Assembly (NCBI RefSeq): GCF_002237655.1
Contig: NZ_NOKT01000029.1
Span: 1 to 64,000 of the forward strand
Direction of reading: 5' to 3'
From: Streptomyces sp. XY006
GTDB taxonomy: Bacteria; Actinomycetota; Actinomycetes; Streptomycetales; Streptomycetaceae
DNA length: 64,000 nucleotides
The notes under the pieces were generated by a model that saw nothing but the letters and a program-made list of their open reading frames with translations, did not search any database and was not told the DNA's origin. Below, one piece after another: positions 1 to 6,947 of this stretch. Made by a program: the position numbers and the translations under genes. Position 1 is the stretch's first letter; each line of letters begins with the position of its first letter.

Positions 1-432
1 AAGGAAGACGGCACGGGCAACATCTCCTACGCCCCGGCCAACCACGACTTCATGGTGCGCACCCGGCAGGCGAAGATCGACGGCATCGACGTCCCCGACC
101 TGACGGTGGACGACCCGGACGGCGCCCGGACCCTGGTCCTCGGCTGGGGCTCCACCTACGGACCGATCACCGCCGCCGTACGCCGGCTGCGCAGGGCCGG
201 GGAGTCGATCGCCCAGGCGCACCTGCGCCACCTCAACCCCTTCCCGCGGAATCTGGGCTCCGTGCTGGAGCGTTACGACAAGGTGGTGATCCCCGAGATG
301 AACCTCGGGCAGCTCGCCACGCTCATCCGGGCGAAGTACCTGGTCGACGCCCACTCGTACAACCAGGTCAACGGCATGCCGTTCAAGGCGGAGCAGCTCG
401 CCGCGGCTCTGAAGGAGGCCATCGATGGCTGA
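1..432 (+). CDS. korA: 2-oxoacid:ferredoxin oxidoreductase alpha subunit, 3' part
   Basis: This is the C-terminal end of the alpha (gamma-alpha fused) subunit of a 2-oxoglutarate/pyruvate:ferredoxin oxidoreductase, which with KorB oxidatively decarboxylates a 2-oxoacid to acyl-CoA and reduces ferredoxin. The frame is open from base 1, so the 5' end lies outside the window. The visible part has the family's C-terminal domain: a 'WGSTYGPI' turn, the 'HLRHLNPFP' segment and a terminal 'VIPEMNLGQL' stretch. The stop overlaps the start of korB by 8 bases, so the two are co-translated. KorA identity follows from the domain and the KorB partner; substrate choice between pyruvate and 2-oxoglutarate is inferred. 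Confidence 0.9.
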   Translation, partial: KEDGTGNISYAPANHDFMVRTRQAKIDGIDVPDLTVDDPDGARTLVLGWGSTYGPITAAVRRLRRAGESIAQAHLRHLNPFPRNLGSVLERYDKVVIPEMNLGQLATLIRAKYLVDAHSYNQVNGMPFKAEQLAAALKEAIDG

Positions 433-1504
433 GACGTCCACGCAAGGCACCGGCACCGTCGAAGCGCTGTCCCTGGTCCCCAAGGCCGAGGGCCGGCAGT
501 CGATGAAGGACTTCAAGTCCGATCAGGAGGTGCGCTGGTGCCCGGGCTGCGGCGACTACGCCATCCTCGCCGCGGTGCAGGGCTTCATGCCGGAGCTGGG
601 ACTGGCGAAGGAGAACATCGTCTTCGTCTCCGGCATCGGCTGCTCCTCGCGCTTCCCCTACTACATGAACACCTACGGGATGCACTCCATCCACGGCCGC
701 GCCCCGGCCATCGCCACGGGGCTGGCGAGCTCGCGCCGCGATCTGTCGGTGTGGGTCGTCACCGGCGACGGCGACGCACTGTCCATCGGCGGCAACCACC
801 TCATCCACGCGCTGCGCCGCAACGTCAACCTCAAGATCCTGCTGTTCAACAACCGCATCTACGGCCTGACCAAGGGCCAGTACTCCCCGACCTCCGAGGT
901 CGGGAAGATCACCAAGTCGACGCCGATGGGCTCGCTGGACGCGCCGTTCAACCCCGTCTCGCTGGCGATCGGCGCGGAGGCGTCGTTCGTCGCGCGGACG
1001 GTGGACTCCGACCGCAAGCACCTGACCGAGGTGCTGCGCCAGGCCTCCGCCCACCAGGGCACCGCGCTGATCGAGATCTACCAGAACTGCAACATCTTCA
1101 ACGACGGCGCCTTCGACGCCCTGAAGGACAAGCAGCAGGCCGAGGAGGCCGTGATCCGCCTGGAGCACGGCAAGCCGATCCGCTTCGGCGCCGACCAGGC
1201 CAAGGGTGTCGTGCGCGACGAGCTGACCGGGGACCTGAAGGTGGTCGCCGTGACGCCGGAGAACGAGGGGCGGATCCTCGTCCACGACGCGCACTCCCCG
1301 TCGCCGACCACGGCGTTCGCGCTGTCCCGGCTCGCCGACCCGGACACCCTGCACCACACCCCGATCGGCGTCTTCCGCTCGGTCGACCGGCCCGTCTACG
1401 ACACGCAGATGGCCGACCAGCTGGACCAGGCGATCGAGCAGCACGGCAAGGGCGATCTGTCCGCGCTGCTGGCGGGCGGCGACACCTGGACCGTCGTCGG
1501 CTGA
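425..1504 (+). CDS. korB: 2-oxoacid:ferredoxin oxidoreductase beta subunit
   Basis: KorB is the thiamine-diphosphate-binding beta subunit of the CoA-acylating 2-oxoacid:ferredoxin oxidoreductase. At 359 residues it has the usual length. Cys39 and Cys42 (WCPGCGDY), Cys73 (GIGCSS) and Cys222 (QNCNIF) have the spacing expected for the [4Fe-4S] ligands of this family. The ThDP/Mg motif starts with GDGD near residue 114 and continues to the 'NNRIYGLTKGQ' segment. The ATG lies 8 bases inside korA, giving translational coupling. In streptomycetes the Kor enzyme works beside the normal dehydrogenase complex; 2-oxoglutarate is the likely substrate, by family. Confidence 0.95.
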   Translation: MAETSTQGTGTVEALSLVPKAEGRQSMKDFKSDQEVRWCPGCGDYAILAAVQGFMPELGLAKENIVFVSGIGCSSRFPYYMNTYGMHSIHGRAPAIATGLASSRRDLSVWVVTGDGDALSIGGNHLIHALRRNVNLKILLFNNRIYGLTKGQYSPTSEVGKITKSTPMGSLDAPFNPVSLAIGAEASFVARTVDSDRKHLTEVLRQASAHQGTALIEIYQNCNIFNDGAFDALKDKQQAEEAVIRLEHGKPIRFGADQAKGVVRDELTGDLKVVAVTPENEGRILVHDAHSPSPTTAFALSRLADPDTLHHTPIGVFRSVDRPVYDTQMADQLDQAIEQHGKGDLSALLAGGDTWTVVG

Positions 1505-1519
1505 CCGGCCGCACGAGCC

Positions 1520-1556
1520 GAGGGGCCCGGGACCGCTGGAAAGCGGCCCGGGCCTC
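1520..1556 (+). terminator. GC-rich hairpin after korB
   Basis: A long imperfect stem begins 16 bases after the korB stop: CCCGGG (1526-1531) pairs with CCCGGG (1547-1552) and CCGCT pairs with AGCGG around a GGAA loop. There is no strong U tract, as is common in Streptomyces. It sits between convergent korB and the HxlR gene and could serve both strands. Confidence 0.75.
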
Positions 1557-1599
1557 GTCGTGCCTACGGCGCGCTAGGAAGCGGCCCGGGCCTCGTCGT
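1541..1599. repeat. 21-bp direct repeat spanning terminator and HxlR 3' end
   Basis: The 21 bases at 1541-1561 (starting AAGCGGCCCGGG) recur exactly at 1579-1599, 38 bases later. The first copy is the right arm of the korB terminator; the second lies in the last codons of the HxlR gene on the opposite strand. This looks like a local tandem duplication that reshaped the 3' end of that gene. Confidence 0.9.
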
Positions 1600-1954
1600 A
1601 CGCCCGGCGCGCCTGTTCCACGTCGTCCATGCGGTGGCGGGTCCACTCGGCGAGGGCCCGGACCTGCTCGGCGGCCTCGCGGCCGAGGCCGGTGAGGGAG
1701 TAGTCGACGCGGGGCGGGATCACGGGCCGGGCCTCGCGGTGGACCAGGCCGTCGCGCTCCAGGGTCTGCAGGGTCTGGGTGAGCATCTTCTCGCTCACGC
1801 CGCGGCCCCCGTACGCGCCGATCGCCCGGCGCAGCTCGCTGAAGCGGTGCGGGCGCTCCAGGAGCTCGATCAGCACGAGCACGCCCCAGCGGCTGGTGAC
1901 GTGCTCCAGGACGAGCCGGTACGGGCACAGCGCCTCGAAGTCACTTACTGCCAT
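1574..1954 (-). CDS. HxlR-family transcriptional regulator
   Basis: A 126-residue winged-helix regulator of the HxlR (DUF24/MarR-like) family. The family hallmarks are present: a Cys near the N-terminus (residue 10, CPYRLVLEHV), the 'RWGVLVLIELLE' helix, 'RFSELRRAIG', and the recognition part 'SEKMLTQTLQTLERDGLV' followed by a wing with 'PPRVDYSLT'. HxlR proteins often sense electrophiles or aldehydes through the N-terminal cysteine and control a divergent oxidoreductase. Here the divergent neighbour at 2046 is an NmrA/QorB-like oxidoreductase, so it is probably the target. The last codons lie inside the second copy of a 21-bp repeat, which may have altered the C-terminus. Confidence 0.9.
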   Translation of the reverse strand: MAVSDFEALCPYRLVLEHVTSRWGVLVLIELLERPHRFSELRRAIGAYGGRGVSEKMLTQTLQTLERDGLVHREARPVIPPRVDYSLTGLGREAAEQVRALAEWTRHRMDDVEQARRAYDEARAAS

Positions 1955-1958
1955 GCCC

Positions 1959-1981
1959 GTACCTTACTTCAAAGTGGGTAC
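1959..1981. promoter_or_regulatory. Imperfect palindrome, candidate HxlR operator
   Basis: GTACC at 1959 and GGTAC ending at 1981 flank inner half-sites TACTT and AAGT, forming a 23-bp imperfect dyad between the divergent HxlR and oxidoreductase genes. A possible -10 for the rightward gene, TAGGGT (2005-2010), has a weak -35-like TTTCCC (1982-1987) 17 bases upstream, directly beside the dyad. Binding there would affect both genes. Inferred from position and symmetry only. Confidence 0.45.
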
Positions 1982-2045
1982 TTTCCCAGAGTAAGCGCAT
2001 GTCCTAGGGTTAGTGACGTCGCACCCCACAAGGAGAGTCCTCACC

Positions 2046-2900
2046 ATGAGCATCGTCGTCACCGGAGCCACCGGACACCTCGGCCGTCACGTCGTGGAGC
2101 AGCTGCTGGAGAAGGTCCCCGCCGGGCAGATCACCGCGGTCGTCCGCAACGCCGAGAAGGCCGCCGACTTCGCGGACCGCGGCGTGAAGATCGCCCTCGC
2201 CGACTACAACGACCCCGCCTCCTACGACGGCCTCTTCTCCGCCGGCGACAAGGTGCTGCTGATCTCCGGCAACGAGTTCGACAAGGGCCGCGTACAGCAG
2301 CACAAGGTCGTCATCGACGCGGCCAAGGCCGCCGGTGTCGCCCTGCTCGCCTACACCAGCGCCCCGGGCACCCTGACCGCCGCGCTCGCCGACGACCACC
2401 GCGGCACCGAGGAGCTCCTGCTGGACTCCGGCGTGCCCTACTCGCTGCTGCGCAACGGCTGGTACCACGAGAACTACACCGAGAACCTCGCCCCGGTGCT
2501 GGAGCACAACGCGGTCGTCGCCGCGGCCGGCGAGGGCAGGGTCTCCTCCGCCTCCCGGGCCGACTACGCCGCTGCCGCCGTCGCCGTGCTGACCGGCGAG
2601 GGCCACGAGAACACGACGTACGAGCTGGGCGGCGACACCCCCTGGAGCTTCGCCGAGTACGCGGCCGAGCTGAGCCGGCAGACCGGCAGGGAGATCGCCT
2701 ACCAGCCCGTCTCCCCCGAGGCCCTGGTCTCCATCCTGACCGGCGCGGGGCTGCCGGAGCCGTTCGCGCAGACCCTCGCGGGCGTCGACGCCGCCATCGA
2801 GAAGGGCGAGCTCGTCGTCTCCACCGGCGACCTGTCCCGGCTGGCCGGCCGCCCGACCACCCCGCTCTCCGAGGCCGTCGCCGCCGCCCTCAAGGGCTGA
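2046..2900 (+). CDS. NmrA/QorB-like NAD(P)-binding oxidoreductase
   Basis: A 284-residue atypical short-chain dehydrogenase with an N-terminal Rossmann nucleotide site (VTGATGHLGRHV, residues 4-15) and the NmrA-type layout, including 'VVRNAEKAADFADRG' and 'LLRNGWYHENY'. Members such as QorB reduce quinones or act as NAD(P)H-linked redox sensors; the substrate here is unknown. The ATG at 2046 follows an AAGGAGAG ribosome site 9 bases upstream; an earlier in-frame ATG at 2013 has none. It is divergent from the HxlR regulator, a common regulator-target pairing, and probably responds to electrophile or quinone stress. Confidence 0.88.
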   Translation: MSIVVTGATGHLGRHVVEQLLEKVPAGQITAVVRNAEKAADFADRGVKIALADYNDPASYDGLFSAGDKVLLISGNEFDKGRVQQHKVVIDAAKAAGVALLAYTSAPGTLTAALADDHRGTEELLLDSGVPYSLLRNGWYHENYTENLAPVLEHNAVVAAAGEGRVSSASRADYAAAAVAVLTGEGHENTTYELGGDTPWSFAEYAAELSRQTGREIAYQPVSPEALVSILTGAGLPEPFAQTLAGVDAAIEKGELVVSTGDLSRLAGRPTTPLSEAVAAALKG

Positions 2901-2942
2901 CGGGGCTGACGCCCCCGGCAGCACGAGAGCCCCCGACCCCGC

Positions 2943-2976
2943 CTGTCATGACCGTATGCCGATACGGGCATGACAG
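2943..2976. terminator. 34-bp near-perfect inverted repeat
   Basis: CTGTCATG..CCGTAT (2943-2957) pairs with ATACGG..CATGACAG (2962-2976): a 15-bp stem with one mismatch and a GCCG loop. It lies 43 bases after the oxidoreductase stop and 59 bases before the RarD-like start. It could terminate the upstream gene. Because the arms have mixed base composition and no U tract follows, it could equally be a protein operator for the downstream permease. Confidence 0.6.
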
Positions 2977-3034
2977 CCGGGGCCGCCCGGCGTTACCGTC
3001 GAGCACGCGGAACGAACGTGCGAAGGAGGGGCCG

Positions 3035-4048
3035 GTGGCGCGCAAGCCGAGGGGTGAGCGGCACATAGGACTGCTGAACGGCTTCGCGGCCTACGGCATG
3101 TGGGGCCTGGTCCCCCTGTACTGGCCCCTGCTGAAGCCGGCCGGGGCGACGGAGATCCTGGCCCACCGGATGGTGTGGTCGCTGGTCTTCGTCGGTGCCG
3201 CCCTGCTGGTGCTGCGCCGCTGGGCCTGGGCGGGCGAGCTGCTGCGGCAGCCGCGCAAGCTGGGCCTGATCACGGTCGCCGCGACGGTGATCACCGTCAA
3301 CTGGGGTCTGTACATCTGGGCCGTGAACTCCGGGCACGTCGTCGAGGCCTCGCTCGGGTACTTCATCAACCCGCTGGTCACCATCGCGATGGGCGTGCTG
3401 CTGCTGAAGGAGCGGTTGCGGCCGGCCCAGTGGGCGGCGGTCGGCACGGGCTGCGCCGCGGTCGTGGTGCTGACCATCGGCTACGGCCGGCTGCCGTGGA
3501 TCTCCCTCTGTCTGGCCTTCTCCTTCGCCACGTACGGGCTGGTGAAGAAGAAGGTGAACCTCGGCGGCGTCGAGTCGCTGGCCGCCGAGACCGCCATCCA
3601 GTTCCTGCCGGCGCTCGGCTTCCTGGTGTGGCTGAGCGCGCGGGGGGAGGCCACCTTCGCCGCCGAGGGCGCGGGGCACGCGTTCCTGCTCGCCTCGGCC
3701 GGGATCGTCACCGCGCTCCCCCTGGTCTGCTTCGGCGCGGCCGCCATCCGCGTGCCCCTGTCCACGATCGGCCTGCTGCAGTACCTCACGCCCGTCTTCC
3801 AGTTCCTGCTCGGCGTCTTCTACTTCCACGAGGAGATGCCGCCGGAGCGCTGGGCCGGCTTCGCGCTGGTGTGGCTGGCGCTGGCGCTGCTCACCGGGGA
3901 CGCGTTGCGCACCGCCCGCCGGGCCTCGCGCACGCTGACCACGGAGATCAGCGCGCCCAGCACCACCAGGACGACCGGCACGACCAGCGCCGCGCGGAAC
4001 GCCGACAGCGTGGCCTCGGGGCCGGGGCCGGTGGACGCGAGGCCGTAG
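3035..4048 (+). CDS. rarD: RarD-like EamA-family permease
   Basis: A 337-residue inner-membrane protein of the drug/metabolite transporter superfamily with two EamA halves and about ten membrane spans. The N-terminal 'GLLNGFAAYGMWGLVPLYW' and the middle 'NWGLYIWAVNSGHVVEASLGYFINPL' region (split by a helix boundary) are characteristic of RarD. Substrate is unknown. The GTG at 3035 follows AAGGAGGGG; no stop interrupts the frame further upstream, so the start was chosen by the ribosome site. The family core ends near residue 300 (LLTGDALRTARR). The last 40 or so residues are polar and read through the 3' end of the convergent MFS gene, so that tail is probably acquired by stop-codon loss. Confidence 0.88.
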   Translation: MARKPRGERHIGLLNGFAAYGMWGLVPLYWPLLKPAGATEILAHRMVWSLVFVGAALLVLRRWAWAGELLRQPRKLGLITVAATVITVNWGLYIWAVNSGHVVEASLGYFINPLVTIAMGVLLLKERLRPAQWAAVGTGCAAVVVLTIGYGRLPWISLCLAFSFATYGLVKKKVNLGGVESLAAETAIQFLPALGFLVWLSARGEATFAAEGAGHAFLLASAGIVTALPLVCFGAAAIRVPLSTIGLLQYLTPVFQFLLGVFYFHEEMPPERWAGFALVWLALALLTGDALRTARRASRTLTTEISAPSTTRTTGTTSAARNADSVASGPGPVDARP

Positions 4049-5283
4049 ACGGCGGTCACCGCGGAGATGCCGATCGCGGAACCGAACTGCGTCGCCGTGG
4101 TCAGCAGCCCGCCGGCCAGGCCCTGCTCCGACTCGTCGACGCCGTCCGTCGCCGCGATGGTCAGCGGCCCGTAGGCCAGGGCGAACGCGAGGCCGGACAG
4201 CAGCAGCGTCGGGAACATCATCGCGTAGGACCAGTCCATGCCGACCGGCAGGAACAGGGCGTAGGCGGCCACCCCCAGGAGGAATCCGCCGAGGATGACC
4301 CGGGCGTTGCCGAAGCGGGTGACCAGTCTCGGGGTGAGGGTCGGCGCGAGGACCGCGTCGACGCCCATGACGACCAGGGCGACGGCCGTCTGGAGGGACG
4401 ACCAGCCGCGCAGTTCCTGCAGGTACAGCGTGACGACGAACTGGAAGCCGAAGAAGGCGCCGAGGAAGAGCAGCGCTCCCAGGTCGGCGCGGACGACCGG
4501 GCCCCGGCGCAGGATCCCCAGGCGCACCAGCGGGTCCGGGCAGCGCCGCTCGAACACGACGAAGGCACCGGCCGTCAGCAGGGCCGCCAGCCCCGACGCC
4601 AGGGTGAGCGGCCAGTCGCGCAGGCCGTGCTCCAGGCGTACGACGGTATAGGCGGCCAGCAGCATGGCGCCGGCGGCGGTGATCGCGCCGGGCAGGTCGA
4701 AGGTGCGCCCCCGCACGGGCGGGGCGTCCCGCCGGGGCACCAGCCGCGTAGCCGTGACGAGCAGGGCGGCGGTCAGCAGCACGGGCGCGAAGAACACCCA
4801 GCGCCAGCCCAGCTCGGTGAGCAGGCCGCCGATGACCAGGCCGAGGGAGAAGCCGGCCGCGCCGGTCCCGGCGAAGACCAGCAGGGCCTTGTTGCGCTTC
4901 GGCCCCTCCTCGTAGCTGGTGGTGATCAGGGAGAGCGCGGCCGGGGTCATGAACGCGGCGGCGACGCCGGTGACGAACCGGGCGACGATCAGCATCCAGC
5001 CGTCCGTCGCCAGACCGCCGAGTCCGGAGAAGGCGAGGAAGACGGTCAGCCAGAGCAGGAACATCCGCCGCCGGCCGAGCAGGTCGGCGGCGCGGCCGCC
5101 GAGGAGGGTGAAGCCGGCGTACCCGAGCACGTAGGCGCTCAGCACCCAGGCCGCCGTGCCGGTGGCAAGGCCCAGATCGGAGCGGATGGCCGGAATGGCC
5201 ACCGCCATCATCGCGACGTCGGCGCCCTCCAGGAAGATCGTCCCGCACAGGACGAGCAGCAACGCCCAGGCACGCGTGCCCAT
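3820..5283 (-). CDS. DHA2-type MFS transporter
   Basis: A 487-residue major facilitator of the 14-TMS DHA2 (EmrB/QacA-like) type. Signature segments are 'IFLEGADVAMMAVAIP' in TM1 with the acidic residue, 'LLGGRAADLLGRRRMF' (motif A) after TM2, and 'GPLTIAATDGV' late in the protein. It should export toxic compounds or metabolites in exchange for protons. The ATG is preceded by GGAGGAGGG. The last 75 residues overlap the convergent RarD-like gene by 229 bp; TM14 (VVPVVLVVLGALISVV) lies at the beginning of that overlap and the remaining polar tail (PVSSASASHTSAKPAQ) is likely non-essential. Confidence 0.88.
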   Translation of the reverse strand: MGTRAWALLLVLCGTIFLEGADVAMMAVAIPAIRSDLGLATGTAAWVLSAYVLGYAGFTLLGGRAADLLGRRRMFLLWLTVFLAFSGLGGLATDGWMLIVARFVTGVAAAFMTPAALSLITTSYEEGPKRNKALLVFAGTGAAGFSLGLVIGGLLTELGWRWVFFAPVLLTAALLVTATRLVPRRDAPPVRGRTFDLPGAITAAGAMLLAAYTVVRLEHGLRDWPLTLASGLAALLTAGAFVVFERRCPDPLVRLGILRRGPVVRADLGALLFLGAFFGFQFVVTLYLQELRGWSSLQTAVALVVMGVDAVLAPTLTPRLVTRFGNARVILGGFLLGVAAYALFLPVGMDWSYAMMFPTLLLSGLAFALAYGPLTIAATDGVDESEQGLAGGLLTTATQFGSAIGISAVTAVYGLASTGPGPEATLSAFRAALVVPVVLVVLGALISVVSVREARRAVRNASPVSSASASHTSAKPAQRSGGISSWK

Positions 5284-5357
5284 GCTTCAACCCTCCTCCG
5301 ACACGGGCCGGCCCCGCAAGCGAAGGCCCCTTCCGCCGGTGCGGTACAAGTGGGCGC

Positions 5358-5831
5358 ATGACGCAGACACCGGCACCGCCCACCCCCGTGCACTGGAAGG
5401 TCGTCATCGACGCCGGCGACCCGCACGCGCAGGCCGACTTCTGGGCCGCGGCGCTGCGGTACGAGGTCGAGGACAACAGCGCCCTGATCGACAGGCTGCT
5501 CGGCCTCGGCGCCCTGCCCGAGCAGGCCACGGTCGAGTTCCACGGCCGCCGTGCCTTCCGGGACCTGATCGCCGTACGGCACCCCGAGGACCCCGTCGAC
5601 CCGGAGAGCGGGACCGGGCTGGGCAGACGGCTGCTGTTCCAGCGGGTCCCGGAGGCCAAGACGGGCAAGAACCGGCTCCACCTCGACCTGCACCCGGGCG
5701 AGGGGCGGCGCAAGGAGGAGGCCGCCCGGCTGGAGGCGCTCGGCGCGCGGGTGCTGCGGCGGGTGCGGGAGCAGGGCGGCGAATGGCTCGTGATGGCGGA
5801 CCCGGAGGGCAACGAGTTCTGCGTGCAGTGA
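5358..5831 (+). CDS. VOC-superfamily (glyoxalase-like) protein
   Basis: A 157-residue small cytoplasmic protein with the glyoxalase-like VOC fold: 'HWKVVIDAGDPHAQADFW' opens the first beta-alpha-beta unit and the second ends in the typical 'MADPEGNEFCVQ'. His at residue 13 and the C-terminal Glu of 'GNEF' fit metal positions, but this subfamily has no assigned reaction. It is divergent from the MFS transporter with a 74-bp shared promoter region, so the two could be co-controlled in resistance to a toxic compound. That link is inference. Confidence 0.85.
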   Translation: MTQTPAPPTPVHWKVVIDAGDPHAQADFWAAALRYEVEDNSALIDRLLGLGALPEQATVEFHGRRAFRDLIAVRHPEDPVDPESGTGLGRRLLFQRVPEAKTGKNRLHLDLHPGEGRRKEEAARLEALGARVLRRVREQGGEWLVMADPEGNEFCVQ

Positions 5832-5983
5832 CGGCCGACGGGCCGGGCGTGCGCGGCAACGCCGTGGCCGGATACGCATCTTGACGGAGAGTCAGTACCA
5901 GCTTCACCATCCAGGCACCCCATTCACTGTGGGCTGCCCGCGGACACCCCCTGGGCGGCCCCAAGGGAATCCGGAGCCCCCAC

Positions 5984-6934
5984 ATGAAGCTCTCCGTTTC
6001 CGCGCGCGCCGCCGCGGCGGCCGGCATGGCGACCGCCATGCTGCTGACCGGCGGTGCCGTGGCCGACGCCGCGTCCTCCGCACCCTCCAGAGCGGCCGCC
6101 GCGCCGGACATACCCCTGGCGAGTGTCAAGGCCCACCTGTCCCAGCTGCAGTCCATAGCCACCGCCAACGGCGGCAACCGCGCCCACGGCCGCGCCGGCT
6201 ACAAGGCCTCGCTCGACTACATCAAGGCCAGGCTCGACGCCGCCGGGTACACCACCACCGTCCAGCAGTTCACCGCCTCCGGCCGCACCGGCTACAACCT
6301 GATCGCCGACTGGCCCGGCGGTGACGCGAACCAGGTCGTGATGGCCGGCTCGCACCTCGACAGCGTCGCCTCCGGGCCCGGCATCAACGACAACGGGTCC
6401 GGCTCGTCCGCCGTCCTGGAGACCGCCCTCGCCGTGTCCCGGGCGCAGTACCGGCCCACCAAGCACCTGCGGTTCGCCTGGTGGGGCGCCGAGGAGCTCG
6501 GCCTGGTCGGTTCCCGCTACTACGTCAACCGGCTGGCCACCGGCGACCGTTCACGCATCAGCGCCTACCTGAACTTCGACATGATCGGCTCCCCGAACCC
6601 GGGCTACTTCGTCTACGACGACGACCCGGCGATCGAGAAGACCTTCAAGGACTACTTCACCGGCATCGGCGTCCCGACGGAGATCGAGACCGAGGGCGAC
6701 GGCCGCTCCGACCACGCGCCCTTCAAGAGCGCGGGCGTACCGGTGGGCGGCCTGTTCACCGGGGCCAGCCGGGCGAAGACGGCGGCGCAGGCGGCCAAGT
6801 GGGGCGGTACGGCGGGGCAGGCCTTCGACCGCTGCTACCACTCCTCCTGCGACACCACCGCCAACATCAACGACACCGCCCTGAACCGCAACAGCGACGC
6901 CCTCGCGTACGCGGTGTGGGAGCTGTCGGAGTAG
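5984..6934 (+). CDS. Secreted M28 zinc aminopeptidase (SGAP type)
   Basis: A secreted double-zinc aminopeptidase closely resembling the Streptomyces griseus aminopeptidase. Residues 1-30 form a signal peptide and a short propeptide precedes the mature-like start 'APDIPLASVKAHL' near residue 40. The metal and catalytic residues of SGAP are all present: His of 'AGSHLDS', Asp of 'GINDNGSG', Glu-Glu of 'WWGAEELG' (the first is the general base), Asp of 'LNFDMIGS' and His of 'DRCYHSSCD'. The paired Cys around that His should form the known disulfide, and a calcium-site region is conserved. It lacks a C-terminal P/Homo B domain, as SGAP does. It should remove hydrophobic N-terminal residues from extracellular peptides. 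Confidence 0.96.
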   Translation: MKLSVSARAAAAAGMATAMLLTGGAVADAASSAPSRAAAAPDIPLASVKAHLSQLQSIATANGGNRAHGRAGYKASLDYIKARLDAAGYTTTVQQFTASGRTGYNLIADWPGGDANQVVMAGSHLDSVASGPGINDNGSGSSAVLETALAVSRAQYRPTKHLRFAWWGAEELGLVGSRYYVNRLATGDRSRISAYLNFDMIGSPNPGYFVYDDDPAIEKTFKDYFTGIGVPTEIETEGDGRSDHAPFKSAGVPVGGLFTGASRAKTAAQAAKWGGTAGQAFDRCYHSSCDTTANINDTALNRNSDALAYAVWELSE

Positions 6935-6947
6935 CCTCCCGGCTCGC

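Noticed and set aside
383..1444. Long minus-strand open frame opposite korB
   Set aside because: It mirrors korB codons in a GC-rich genome, has Arg/Gly/Val-biased composition and no domain.
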